Origin: Sulfitobacter sp. DFL-14
Lineage (GTDB): Bacteria > Pseudomonadota > Alphaproteobacteria > Rhodobacterales > Rhodobacteraceae
Reading direction: 5' to 3'
Assembly (NCBI RefSeq): GCF_003335585.1
Contig: NZ_QBFD01000029.1
Span: 281,523 to 345,522 of the forward strand
DNA: 64,000 nucleotides
Each line of letters opens with the position of its first letter. Positions within the stretch are counted from its first letter, which is position 1. Shown piece by piece: positions 1 through 7,898 of this stretch. The position numbers and the translations under genes were made by a program. The notes under the pieces were generated by a model. That model saw only the letters and a list, made by a program, of their open reading frames with translations, had not been told where the DNA came from and ran no database searches.

Positions 1-176
1 ATCGCCAGAACCTCGGCATGGGCGGTCGGATCATGCAATTCGCGGGTGCGGTTGCCGGCCTGCGCCACGACCTGCCCCGCCCGATCGACGATCACGGCAC
101 CCACAGGCACCTCGCCCCGCGCAGCGGCGGCGCGCGCCTCCGTCAATGCCAGATCCATGAAAGAGCGAAACGTCAT
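1..176 (-). CDS. tadA: tRNA-specific adenosine deaminase TadA (N-terminal part, cut by window edge)
   Basis: The gene runs off the left edge; about 58 N-terminal residues are visible from an ATG at 176 on the minus strand. They contain the deaminase start with a GEVPVGAVIV stretch and end in TAHAEVLAI. In that segment the His and Glu of the HAE motif would be the zinc ligand and the proton shuttle. TadA converts A34 to inosine in tRNA-Arg(ACG) as a cytosolic dimer. It lies divergently from the rRNA pseudouridine synthase gene, with about 60 nt between the starts. The family call is secure. tRNA-specific rather than another nucleoside deaminase is inferred from the GEVPVGAV and NRTRE...DPTAHAE pattern typical of TadA. 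Confidence 0.88.
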   Translation of the reverse strand, partial: MTFRSFMDLALTEARAAAARGEVPVGAVIVDRAGQVVAQAGNRTRELHDPTAHAEVLA

Positions 177-238
177 GACCCACCTTGGCTGCAAAAGCCG
201 CTCTTTCGCAAGCGACGCAAACCCGCTAAGCGGAAGCG

Positions 239-1069
239 ATGAACACGTCAACGCCATCCGAACCGCCCAAGGGCGACCGCATCGCCAAGGTGCTTGCCCG
301 CGCAGGCGTCGCCTCGCGCCGTGAAGCCGAACGCATGATCGAGGCGGGCCGGGTCAGCGTGAACGGCGCGCAGATCATGTCGCCCGCCCTGAACGTCACC
401 GCCAGCGACCAGATCACGGTGGATGGCAAGGATGTCTCGGCCCCCGAACCGCCGCGCATGTGGCTCTATCACAAGCCCGTCGGGCTGGTCAGCACCGACC
501 GGGACGAGAAAGACCGCCAGACCATCTATGACGCCCTGCCCGAGGACATGCCGCGGGTGATGTCGGTGGGCCGGCTCGACATCAACTCCGAAGGGCTGCT
601 GCTGTTGACCAATGACGGCGGCATCAAGCGCAAGCTGGAGCTGCCCAGCACCGGCTGGCTGCGCAAGTACCGGGTCCGGGTGAACGGACGCCCGGAAGAC
701 AAGACGCTGGAACCGCTGCGCCGCGGGCTGACCATCGACGGCGAGCGCTTTCAACCGATGACGGTGACCATTGACCGGCAGCAGGGCGCCAATGCCTGGC
801 TGACCGTGGGCCTGCGCGAAGGCAAGAACCGCGAAATCCGCCGCGCGATGGAGGCAGTGGGCCTGGCCGTGAACCGCCTGATCCGGGTCAGCTATGGCCC
901 GTTTCAGCTGGGCGAACTGAAAGCCGGAGAGGTCGAGGAGATCCGCCGCAAGATCGTGCGCGATCAACTGGGGCTGGAACTGGTGGATGACAGCGGCACG
1001 GCGGCGAAAAAGCCAAGAACCCTGCAGCGCCCTCAGCGGAAAAAACCGAACCGTCCACCAAAGCGCTGA
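239..1069 (+). CDS. rluB: 23S rRNA pseudouridine synthase, RsuA/RluB family
   Basis: This 276-residue protein starts with an S4 RNA-binding domain (about residues 12-60) and continues with the RsuA/RluB/RluE/RluF catalytic domain. The family motif GRLDINSEGLLLLTND places the catalytic Asp at residue 114. The last ~30 residues are a Lys/Arg/Pro-rich tail likely to contact rRNA. RluB isomerises U2605 in the peptidyl-transferase region of 23S rRNA. The ATG at 239 is the only start that keeps the full S4 domain. A paired hairpin terminator follows the stop. RluF or RsuA specificity cannot be excluded from sequence alone, although RluB is the usual alphaproteobacterial member. Confidence 0.88.
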   Translation: MNTSTPSEPPKGDRIAKVLARAGVASRREAERMIEAGRVSVNGAQIMSPALNVTASDQITVDGKDVSAPEPPRMWLYHKPVGLVSTDRDEKDRQTIYDALPEDMPRVMSVGRLDINSEGLLLLTNDGGIKRKLELPSTGWLRKYRVRVNGRPEDKTLEPLRRGLTIDGERFQPMTVTIDRQQGANAWLTVGLREGKNREIRRAMEAVGLAVNRLIRVSYGPFQLGELKAGEVEEIRRKIVRDQLGLELVDDSGTAAKKPRTLQRPQRKKPNRPPKR

Positions 1070-1111
1070 CCGGTTTTTTTGAAAAATCTGCCCCCTGCTT
1101 CAACCACCCAA

Positions 1112-1155
1112 CCGATTTTTTTGAAAAAATCGGACCAGACTTTTTGAAAAGTCTG
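1112..1155. terminator. paired hairpins after rluB
   Basis: Two back-to-back palindromes occupy 1112-1133 (arms CCGATTTTTTT / AAAAAATCGG) and 1136-1155 (CAGACTTTTTGAAAAGTCTG). Both have a T-run/A-run centre and could terminate transcription in either direction. The same two-hairpin design with different stem sequences recurs at 31622-31666 and 54051-54093. Confidence 0.75.
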
Positions 1156-1256
1156 CCTCCTTCCTGCAACCCGACGGCGAAAATTCCCCGTCACAGGCAA
1201 TTCACATCCCGCCGCTAAATCCCTAAGACAGCACCGAAACCAAAGCGGGGGACGCC

Positions 1257-2075
1257 ATGACCGATCTTTTGACCATCGAGAACCTGGGCAATCTGCTGGT
1301 GCTGTGCTTCCTGCAGGCCGTTCTTGGCTTTGACAACCTTCTCTACATCTCCATCGAAAGCCAGCGCGCGCCCGTCGCCCAACAGGCGGCCGTCCGCAAA
1401 TGGGGCATCGTGATCGCCGTGGCCCTGCGCATCGTGCTGCTCTTTGCCATGATACGCCTGATCGACGCCATGGCCGAACCGTTCTTCGTGCTGAACTGGG
1501 AGGGCGTCCTGACCGGCGGGGTCAATTTTGCCACGCTGGTCTTTGTCATCGGCGGTGTCTTCATCATCTACACCGCCGTCAAGGAAATCAGCCATATGCT
1601 GGCGATCGAACATCTGGGCACGGATCTGCATGCGAAATCCGGCAAGTCGGCAGTGCAGGTCGTGATGCTGATCGTCTTCATGAACCTGATTTTCTCTTTC
1701 GATTCCGTGCTTTCGGCACTGGCGATCACCGATGTCTTCATCGTTCTGGCGACCGCAATCATCCTGTCCGGCCTGGCCATGCTGCTGCTGGCGGACCGGG
1801 TCACCGCCTTTCTGGAAACCAACCGCATGTACGAGGTCCTGGGCCTGTTCATCCTGCTGATCGTGGGCATTGTCCTGCTGGGCGAATCCGGCCAGGCCGC
1901 CGCCCATGCCATGCATGACCCCGACCTCGCCCTGCGCTTCTTCGGATATGAGGTCGTGCCGATGTCGAAAACGACCTTCTATTTCTCGGTCATGGTCCTG
2001 GTGGCGGTCGAAGTGATCCAGTCCGGCTATACCCGCAAGCTCAACGCCGAACGCCGCACCGCGGCGCGGCACTAG
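1257..2075 (+). CDS. TerC family integral membrane protein
   Basis: The 272-residue polytopic protein begins with the TerC-type first helix (FLQAVLGFDNLLYISIES), in which the acidic residue in the membrane helix is characteristic. A second acidic helix follows around FSFDSVLSALAITDVF. About seven to eight hydrophobic segments are visible. TerC proteins are implicated in metal (often Mn2+) export and in the tellurite/stress-response membrane complex. The first ATG after the purine-rich stretch GCGGGGG is used. Downstream genes on the same strand encode XpaC- and TelA-like proteins, which supports a stress-related membrane role. The transported substrate cannot be read from the sequence. Confidence 0.85.
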   Translation: MTDLLTIENLGNLLVLCFLQAVLGFDNLLYISIESQRAPVAQQAAVRKWGIVIAVALRIVLLFAMIRLIDAMAEPFFVLNWEGVLTGGVNFATLVFVIGGVFIIYTAVKEISHMLAIEHLGTDLHAKSGKSAVQVVMLIVFMNLIFSFDSVLSALAITDVFIVLATAIILSGLAMLLLADRVTAFLETNRMYEVLGLFILLIVGIVLLGESGQAAAHAMHDPDLALRFFGYEVVPMSKTTFYFSVMVLVAVEVIQSGYTRKLNAERRTAARH

Positions 2076-2119
2076 CAAGGTCAGGGGAAACAGCCTATGT
2101 TCGTCGCAGTGAGGTCGGT

Positions 2120-2350
2120 ATGGGCAGATTGTTTCTTTTCGCGCTCGCTGTGGGCGTTATCATTGCCATTGTTGTCATTCTGGCATCAATCTGGAGCAAT
2201 ACAGTGGATCAGGGCCGCCGCGCCCTCCGGCCTTTCTTTGGCCCGACAGAGGATGGTATGATGGCGCCCAACGGTTTGCAGAAAGTCGCCTATGTCGCGC
2301 TGATCGCCCTGCTGATCGGCACCGCCTCCGGCCTGCTGGGGGGGCTCTGA
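2120..2350 (+). CDS. small two-helix membrane protein, unknown function
   Basis: The gene encodes 76 residues with an N-terminal membrane helix (about 3-25) and a C-terminal one (about 55-75) ending in LLGGL; the linker is short and polar. The start ATG at 2120 is preceded by GAGG with a 5-nt gap. It ends 2 nt before the xpaC start, so the two are almost certainly cotranscribed and translationally coupled. I do not recognise a family. The position suggests a small accessory subunit of the XpaC/TelA membrane machinery, which is an inference from context only. Confidence 0.7.
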   Translation: MGRLFLFALAVGVIIAIVVILASIWSNTVDQGRRALRPFFGPTEDGMMAPNGLQKVAYVALIALLIGTASGLLGGL

Positions 2351-2352
2351 CC

Positions 2353-3243
2353 ATGGCAAAACGTTTTGGCGGCAAATACAGCCCCGACGATGCGCCGGGC
2401 AATGCCGCGGCCCCGACACCACGCGCAAGGGTCACCGTCGATCCCGTGGGCGGGCGTGCCAACATCCTGTTCGTGCCTCCCGTGGTGCTGCTGGCCACCA
2501 GCTTTGGCGGCGGGGCAAGTGGCCTGACCCTCGGCGTGATCGGCGCGGGCGTGCTGGCGCTGGGGGCCTGGCTGCTGCGCGAAGGGCTGCGCGCCGAGGC
2601 CGCCTTTGCCGAGCGCAAGGTCGCGCGCCGTCCGGCCCTGCCCCGCAAGATCTTTGCCGCGGCCGCCGCCGGCCTCGGCACCGCGCTGGCCGTTGCCGCG
2701 CACCAGAACGGCCTGTCGGATATTCTGGCGCCATTGCTCTTTGGCCTGTGCGCCGCCGCGCTGCACCTGGCCGCCTTCGGCATCGACCCGCTGAAATCCA
2801 AGGGGATGGAAGGCATCGACACCTTCCAGCAGGACCGCGTGGCCCGGGTGGTGGACGAGGCCGAAAAGACGCTGGCGCAGATGACCGACGCCATCGCCCG
2901 CGCGGGTGACCGCCGGGCAGAGGCGCAGCTGACCCAGTTCCAGGACGCCGCGCGCACCTTGATCCGCACCGTCGAGGAAGACCCGCGCGACCTGACCGCC
3001 GCGCGCAAGTACCTCAGCGTCTATCTGCACGGTGCCCGGGACGCGACCGTGAAATTCGCCGATATCTACGCCCGGACCCGGGACAGCCAGGCACGCGACG
3101 ATTACCTCGCGCTGCTCACCGACTTGGAACAGAACTTCGCCGCCCGGACCGAGAAATCGCTGCTCGACGACCGCAGCGACCTGACTGTCGAAATTGATGT
3201 GCTGCGTGAGCGGCTGTCGCGTGAAGGGGTCCGGCTCAAATGA
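2353..3243 (+). CDS. XpaC-like protein (5-bromo-4-chloroindolyl phosphate hydrolysis family)
   Basis: This 296-residue protein has a basic cytosolic N-terminus, hydrophobic segments around residues 36-60 and 95-140, and a long, charged, mostly helical C-terminal half (about 150-296). That layout is the XpaC family layout. The name comes from an indirect colony phenotype; enzymatic activity is not established for the family. XpaC genes are regularly paired with telA, and here telA starts 39 nt downstream. The pair is thought to form a membrane-associated complex in envelope or toxic-anion stress. The ATG at 2353 follows a GGGGGG stretch. Confidence 0.8.
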   Translation: MAKRFGGKYSPDDAPGNAAAPTPRARVTVDPVGGRANILFVPPVVLLATSFGGGASGLTLGVIGAGVLALGAWLLREGLRAEAAFAERKVARRPALPRKIFAAAAAGLGTALAVAAHQNGLSDILAPLLFGLCAAALHLAAFGIDPLKSKGMEGIDTFQQDRVARVVDEAEKTLAQMTDAIARAGDRRAEAQLTQFQDAARTLIRTVEEDPRDLTAARKYLSVYLHGARDATVKFADIYARTRDSQARDDYLALLTDLEQNFAARTEKSLLDDRSDLTVEIDVLRERLSREGVRLK

Positions 3244-3282
3244 CCTGCGCCCTTCATCCAACTTTTCAAGGAAGCCCTGTAT

Positions 3283-4479
3283 ATGTCTGATTCTGTTCGT
3301 GAAAAAGCAACTCAATCCCGCAGCATGGTCGAAGAGGTAACCGCCCTCGTCCTGCCCGAACCCGCCGATGCCAACGCGGTAGTCTCGCTGGAAAAGGCAG
3401 ACAAGCCCCTGGGCGACGAGATCAGATCCCGCATGGCGGAAATCGACATGAACGACACCCAGTCGATCGTCTCCTTCGGCTCCGCCGCACAGGCGGAGCT
3501 GCAAGAGATCAGCCAGGCGATGCTGGCCGATGTGCGCAACAAGGACGTGGGCCCCGCAGGCGACAGCCTGCGCAGCATCGTCAGCACGATCCGGGGCTTT
3601 TCGGTCTCTGAACTGGATGTGCGCCGCGACCGCAGCTGGTGGGAAAAACTGCTGGGCCGCGCCGCCCCCTTCGCCAAGTTCACCGCCCAGTTCGAAAAGG
3701 TGCAGAGCCAGATCGACCGCATCACCGACAACCTGCTGAGCCATGAGCATACCCTGCTCAAGGACATCAAATCGCTGGACATGCTTTATGAAAAGACGCT
3801 CCAGTTCTATGACGAACTGGCGCTTTACATCGCTGCGGGCGAGGCAAAGCTGGCCGAACTCGACAGCACCGTGATCCCGGCCAAGGAAGCGGAGGTGAAA
3901 GCCGCCCCCGAGGACGATCAGGTGATGGTCGCCCAGGAGCTGCGCGACATGCGCGCCGCCCGCGACGACCTTGAGCGCCGGGTCCACGACCTGAAACTGA
4001 CCCGCCAGGTAACCATGCAGTCGCTGCCCTCCATCCGGCTGGTGCAGGAGAACGACAAAAGCCTGGTGACCAAGATCAACTCGACCCTCGTCAACACCGT
4101 GCCGCTGTGGGAAACCCAGCTGGCCCAGGCGGTGACCATCCAGCGCTCTGCCGAGGCCGCAGAGGCGGTCCGCGAGGCCAATGACCTGACCAATGAACTG
4201 CTGACCTCCAACGCCAAGAACCTGCGCGAATCCAACAAGGTCATCCGCGAGGAAATGGAACGCGGCGTCTTCGACATCGAAGCGGTCAAACAGGCCAACG
4301 CCGACCTGATCGGCACCATCGAGGAATCGCTGCAAATCGCCGACGAGGGCAAGGCCAGACGCGCTGCCGCAGAGGTGGAGCTCAAGGAAATGGAAGCCAA
4401 GCTGCGCGACACGCTGGCCTCTGCCAAGGCGACCAAGACCGGCCTCGGCGACAGCGCCTCCACCAGCGTACCGGGATAG
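3283..4479 (+). CDS. telA: TelA-like toxic anion resistance protein
   Basis: The 398-residue protein is soluble, almost entirely alpha-helical and rich in Glu, Lys and Ala, with long heptad-like stretches at about 120-160 and 190-390. This matches the TelA/KlaA family, whose founding members belong to plasmid tellurite-resistance loci. The family function is still poorly defined; it accompanies XpaC and TerC proteins and may scaffold a membrane stress complex. The start ATG at 3283 has an AAGGAAG ribosome-binding site. A DUF2927 lipoprotein gene follows 7 nt after the stop. Tellurite resistance itself is not demonstrated by the sequence. Confidence 0.85.
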   Translation: MSDSVREKATQSRSMVEEVTALVLPEPADANAVVSLEKADKPLGDEIRSRMAEIDMNDTQSIVSFGSAAQAELQEISQAMLADVRNKDVGPAGDSLRSIVSTIRGFSVSELDVRRDRSWWEKLLGRAAPFAKFTAQFEKVQSQIDRITDNLLSHEHTLLKDIKSLDMLYEKTLQFYDELALYIAAGEAKLAELDSTVIPAKEAEVKAAPEDDQVMVAQELRDMRAARDDLERRVHDLKLTRQVTMQSLPSIRLVQENDKSLVTKINSTLVNTVPLWETQLAQAVTIQRSAEAAEAVREANDLTNELLTSNAKNLRESNKVIREEMERGVFDIEAVKQANADLIGTIEESLQIADEGKARRAAAEVELKEMEAKLRDTLASAKATKTGLGDSASTSVPG

Positions 4480-4486
4480 AACCACG

Positions 4487-5443
4487 GTGCGGCGGCGAAC
4501 CAAAATGCTGAAGTGGGGTCTGGCGGGCGCATTGTCCGCCAGCCTGCTGGCCTGCGACATGGTGACCCCGGTCGAACCTTCGCTGAAGCCGCAGTCGCGG
4601 CCCGCACAGGCCGCCGCCGTCCCCCCCCAGGTCGCACAGCCGACCTCCCAGAAAAGCGCGGCACTGCGCAGCTATCTCAACCAGGTGCAGGTGGCACAGC
4701 TCAGCCAGGGGTTGCTGCGCCAGGATGGCGGCGGCCTCGACACGCCCTATACCGCCTCCGTGCTGGCGCGGAACTTTGAACAGATCGCGTTTTTCAACGA
4801 ATATGACGGCGCCTTTACCGGCCGTGGCGGGGCCAGCCCCCTGCGCCGCTGGGCGGGCCCCGTGCGGATGGAAGTGATCTTTGGCGACAGCGTGCCACCC
4901 TCCCAGCGCAAGACCGACACGGAAGATGTCCGCAGCTACGCCCGGCGGCTGGCGCAGGTCACCGGCCATCCGGTCTCCACCGGCGGGCGGCCCAATTTTC
5001 TGGTTGTCATCGCATCGGAAGACGACCGCGCCGCGACCCTGGCCTCGATCTCCAGGCATCTGCCCGGCATTTCAGCCAACAGCCTGCGCGCCCTGCGCGA
5101 CATGCGCCGCGACACCTATTGCGCTGTCGCCGCCTATGCCGCAGGCCCCTCCGCCAATACCTATACGGCGGCGGTCGCGGTGATCCGCTCGGAAAACCCC
5201 GATCTGCTGCGGCTCAGCTGCATTCACGAGGAACTGGCCCAGGGCATGGGGCTGGCCAACGACAGCCCCGCCGCGCGCCCGTCGATCTTCAACGATGACG
5301 ATGAATTTGCCCTGCTGACCCGTCATGACGAGCTGTTGTTGAAGATGCTCTACGATCCGCGCCTGCAGATCGGCATGAACGCGGCAGAGGCCCAACCCAT
5401 CGTGCGCGAAATCGCCGAGGAACTGGCAGGCGGGCCGGTCTAG
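4487..5443 (+). CDS. DUF2927 domain lipoprotein
   Basis: The 318-residue protein has an Arg/Lys-rich n-region, a hydrophobic stretch and a lipobox ending SLLAC at about residue 23, so it should be a lipid-anchored periplasmic protein. The conserved DUF2927 region carries the segment CIHEELAQGMGLANDS (about 236-251). Its HEExxQxxGLxND pattern resembles a metalloprotease zinc site, although activity is unproven. I used the GTG at 4487, 8 nt after the telA stop; the ATG at 4505 is an alternative that still leaves a signal peptide. It ends the telA transcription unit. The next block, at 5554-7825, looks foreign to this series. Confidence 0.8.
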   Translation: MRRRTKMLKWGLAGALSASLLACDMVTPVEPSLKPQSRPAQAAAVPPQVAQPTSQKSAALRSYLNQVQVAQLSQGLLRQDGGGLDTPYTASVLARNFEQIAFFNEYDGAFTGRGGASPLRRWAGPVRMEVIFGDSVPPSQRKTDTEDVRSYARRLAQVTGHPVSTGGRPNFLVVIASEDDRAATLASISRHLPGISANSLRALRDMRRDTYCAVAAYAAGPSANTYTAAVAVIRSENPDLLRLSCIHEELAQGMGLANDSPAARPSIFNDDDEFALLTRHDELLLKMLYDPRLQIGMNAAEAQPIVREIAEELAGGPV

Positions 5444-5553
5444 GGACATTCCGGTCCAGGGACACTGCCCTTCCCTTGTTGCGACCCGCGCCCAAAACAC
5501 CCCGCCCGTCGCACCAAAGGTGCGCCAAAGAAAATCTGGCGCGCCAATGACAG

Positions 5554-6180
5554 CTAGGCATGGCTCGCTTTCTGCCGCTTGTAGTATCGCGCCGACTTCG
5601 CGCGGCTCCCGCATGCTGCCATGCTGCACCACCGGCGTGCACGTCCACGTCCGCGATCAATGAACAGCCAGGAACACCGATCACAGTTTCTCATCCGGGG
5701 CAGATCATCACTTCGCAGCAGATCCTCGGTTGCAAGGGCGATCCGTTTCAACGGAAGCGCCATGTCGGTCTCGATTACGGGCGCACTCCAGGCGTAGCTC
5801 TGAGCGTGTTTTTCGAATCGCGCATCAAGCAGCGCGTCGCGAATGACCTGCATCACCTGGCGGCGCTCGGGTTCCGGCCATATCTCCCCCGCCTGTTCCG
5901 CCATCAGACAGGCATGCAGGGCTTCACGAAACGCCACCACCGCTGCCAAGGCCGCACCGGCCCCTGCCGGATCATTCAGGCCAAGGTTCCGCAAGCGCGC
6001 CGCCTCGCCCGGGAAAAGCACCTCCGCGACAACCGCCCAGTTCAGAAACGTGCCGTAATCCGTCAGCCGCTCGACACTGCGTTCCTTGTTTCGGCCAGCC
6101 ACCGTGTTGACGAAATCAAGAACCGGATGGCCTCCGACCAAATCGTCCTTTGTCCACGCGCTCTGATCCCATTCGCTCAT
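5554..6180 (-). CDS. CGNR zinc-finger transcriptional regulator with ABATE domain
   Basis: This 208-residue protein has an N-terminal ABATE domain (LVGGHPVLDFVNTVAGR near the start) and a C-terminal CGNR-type zinc finger. The finger reads NCDRCSWLFID, then RRWCSMAACGSRAK, so the ligand pattern is CxxC plus CxxxxC (CSMAAC) followed by GSRAK. Such proteins are thought to bind a small molecule through ABATE and DNA through the finger and basic tail (SARYYKRQK). The gene is divergent from an alpha/beta hydrolase gene, with an imperfect palindrome in the shared promoter region. It is therefore probably the local regulator of that hydrolase. The ligand is unknown. Confidence 0.82.
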   Translation of the reverse strand: MSEWDQSAWTKDDLVGGHPVLDFVNTVAGRNKERSVERLTDYGTFLNWAVVAEVLFPGEAARLRNLGLNDPAGAGAALAAVVAFREALHACLMAEQAGEIWPEPERRQVMQVIRDALLDARFEKHAQSYAWSAPVIETDMALPLKRIALATEDLLRSDDLPRMRNCDRCSWLFIDRGRGRARRWCSMAACGSRAKSARYYKRQKASHA

Positions 6181-6201
6181 TCCTTACCATAAAATATAAA
6201 C

Positions 6202-6232
6202 TTGACGGTGTGAATAGCTTTGCTATCTCACC
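6202..6232 (+). promoter_or_regulatory. candidate hydrolase promoter with overlapping operator
   Basis: A possible -35 TTGACG lies at 6202 and a weak -10 TATCTC at 6224, 16 nt apart. They overlap an imperfect dyad GGTGTGAATAGC / GCTATCTCACC centred on TTT (6207-6232). This lies between the divergent CGNR regulator (start 6180) and the hydrolase (start 6269). An operator of the CGNR protein here is an inference. Confidence 0.4.
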
Positions 6233-6268
6233 TACAAAGAAGATTAGAAGGTAAGATTGGAGAGCGCG

Positions 6269-7084
6269 ATGGCTGGCTGGCACCTGGATGAACGTTACGA
6301 AACCTCGGCCGGTACGGTGGCAGCGGGCCGGACCGGCGACGGACCGGATCTGGTTCTTGCCCACGGCTGGCCCTGGTCCTCCTTTGCCTGGCATCGTGTG
6401 ATCCCGGCGCTGGCGCAGGACTTTCGCCTGCATTGGTATGACATGCCAGGCTATGGGAAATCCGCGAAAAGCGCGGATCAGCGCACGTCACTCGACGTGC
6501 AGGGCGAGGTCTTTGTCGAAATGATGGATCATTGGGGGCTGTCCCGCCCCCGCGTGGTCGCACATGATTTCGGCGGCGCGACAACGCTGCGCGCGCATCT
6601 GCTGCAGGGATGCGACTTTGAACGCTACATGCTGATGAACGTCGTTGCGATGCGCCCCTGGGGATCAGCGTTTTTCGATCACATGGGCCAACATGCCGAT
6701 GCCTTCCAGGGACTGCCCGCCCATATCCATCGCGCAATCGTGCAGGCCTATATCGAGGGCGCCCTTGTCACCGAGATTGCCGCACAAGACCTTGAGAATC
6801 TTGTCGCCCCCTGGTTGACCGAAGACGGGTCATCCAGCTTTTATCGCCAGTTCGCCCAGGCCGATGAAAAATACACCGCAGAGGTCGAACCGCATTTCGG
6901 CAAGCTCCGATGCCCGGCAAAGATCATTTGGGGTGAAGCAGACCCCTGGATTCCCCTGGCGCGCGGCAAGGCCCTGCACAGGCTGATGCCCGGGGCGGCT
7001 TTCGCCACGATGCCGGGCATTGGCCACCTGCCACAACTCGAAGCGCCGGAAGCGGTTGTCGATCAAATCAGAAAGTTCTTTTGA
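6269..7084 (+). CDS. alpha/beta hydrolase of the dehalogenase/epoxide hydrolase type
   Basis: The 271-residue alpha/beta fold enzyme shows the oxyanion segment HGWPW (32-36), a GYGKS turn, and the nucleophile elbow VAHDFGG with Asp100 where esterases have Ser. A later acidic residue occurs in WGEADPWIP and the catalytic His in GIGHLPQLE. An Asp nucleophile is typical of haloalkane/haloacid dehalogenases and epoxide hydrolases, which form an ester intermediate. The substrate cannot be named. The ATG at 6269 is chosen because GGAG lies 7 nt upstream; a TTG at 6257 is possible but lacks a site. It converges with the SDR gene, 27 nt away. Confidence 0.82.
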   Translation: MAGWHLDERYETSAGTVAAGRTGDGPDLVLAHGWPWSSFAWHRVIPALAQDFRLHWYDMPGYGKSAKSADQRTSLDVQGEVFVEMMDHWGLSRPRVVAHDFGGATTLRAHLLQGCDFERYMLMNVVAMRPWGSAFFDHMGQHADAFQGLPAHIHRAIVQAYIEGALVTEIAAQDLENLVAPWLTEDGSSSFYRQFAQADEKYTAEVEPHFGKLRCPAKIIWGEADPWIPLARGKALHRLMPGAAFATMPGIGHLPQLEAPEAVVDQIRKFF

Positions 7085-7111
7085 CCAATGCCGGTCAGAC
7101 GCGATGCCGGG

Positions 7112-7825
7112 TTATTGGATCACCAATGAACTTATGGCGACCTTTCGCGGCTGGTTCAGAATAAAGAGGATCGCCTTGACGACCTCGCGACTGCACAGGG
7201 TGTGGTCCGGGGCCAATGCGTCCCAATCCGGGTCCAGGGGCGACTTGTCGTCAAAATCTCCCGGAAAGACCGACGTCACCCGGACATTCGTATGCTCAAG
7301 TTCCTGCGCCAGACCGTGAACAAACCCTGCCTGCGCTGACTTTGCAGCCGCAAAGGGAACCGATGCCCCGTCAAGCGGCCGATTGGGCAGGCCATTGGTC
7401 GACACCACAGTGTGGATGTCTGCATGTTCTCTTGCCCTCAGCTGCGGCAACAGGTGACGCGTCAGGATAAGCGCCCCGATCGCGGCTGAGGCGATGCAGG
7501 CCTGAATGTCGATGTCAGTGACCTCCTCCATCGGCCCCGACAGCCACATGGCACCGTTGTGAATGAGGCCATCCAGATCCTTGTGCTCTGCCGCGAGTTG
7601 CGCCCCGGCCTCTGTCGCGCTGTCGCTGCTCGCCAGGTCACAACCCATCGTGACGACCTGTTGGCCTGTCTCCTCAAGGATCGCGCTGGCAACATGCTGA
7701 AGGGCCGCGCTGCTGCGCGCCAGCAGGACAAGCCGCGCCCCGGATCGGGCCATTTCAATTGCCAATGCAGCACCCAGCCCACGACTTGCGCCGGTGATGG
7801 CAAATTTCCGATTTGAGAGGTTCAT
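7112..7825 (-). CDS. SDR family protein lacking the catalytic tyrosine
   Basis: The 237-residue Rossmann-fold protein has the nucleotide-binding motif TGASRGLG (11-18), a DL pair (63-64) and Ser142. At the YxxxK active site it reads FAAAK: residue 158 is Phe, encoded by TTT at 7354-7352, while Lys162 is kept. Loss of the Tyr should cripple the standard proton transfer, so the protein may be a binding or regulatory SDR, or use different chemistry. The ATG at 7825 has AAGG 8 nt upstream; a GTG at 7843 is less likely. A MerR-type promoter lies about 45 nt upstream. Confidence 0.85.
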   Translation of the reverse strand: MNLSNRKFAITGASRGLGAALAIEMARSGARLVLLARSSAALQHVASAILEETGQQVVTMGCDLASSDSATEAGAQLAAEHKDLDGLIHNGAMWLSGPMEEVTDIDIQACIASAAIGALILTRHLLPQLRAREHADIHTVVSTNGLPNRPLDGASVPFAAAKSAQAGFVHGLAQELEHTNVRVTSVFPGDFDDKSPLDPDWDALAPDHTLCSREVVKAILFILNQPRKVAISSLVIQ

Positions 7826-7867
7826 GTTTGTCACCTTGTTCACGCATCTGCGGGTTCGACCGATGTC

Positions 7868-7898
7868 ACCCTAAAAGTTCAAGCTAACTTGAGGGCAA
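7868..7898 (-). promoter_or_regulatory. MerR/SoxR-type promoter of the SDR gene
   Basis: On the minus strand a -35 TTGCCC (7898-7893) and a -10 TAGGGT (7873-7868) are separated by 19 nt, the long spacer typical of MerR-family activation. The spacer and -35 carry CCTCAAGTTAGCTTGAAC (7894-7877). Written as 7-4-7 arms this matches the classical SoxR box CCTCAAG-N4-CTTGAGG except at the last two bases. No MerR/SoxR gene lies in the window, so the regulator would act in trans. Confidence 0.6.

Noticed and set aside
2290..4560. Long open frame of 756 codons on the minus strand opposite xpaC and telA
   Set aside because: It is the complement of two well-supported genes in high-GC DNA; its protein is Gln/Gly/His/Val-rich with no family pattern or ribosome-binding site.
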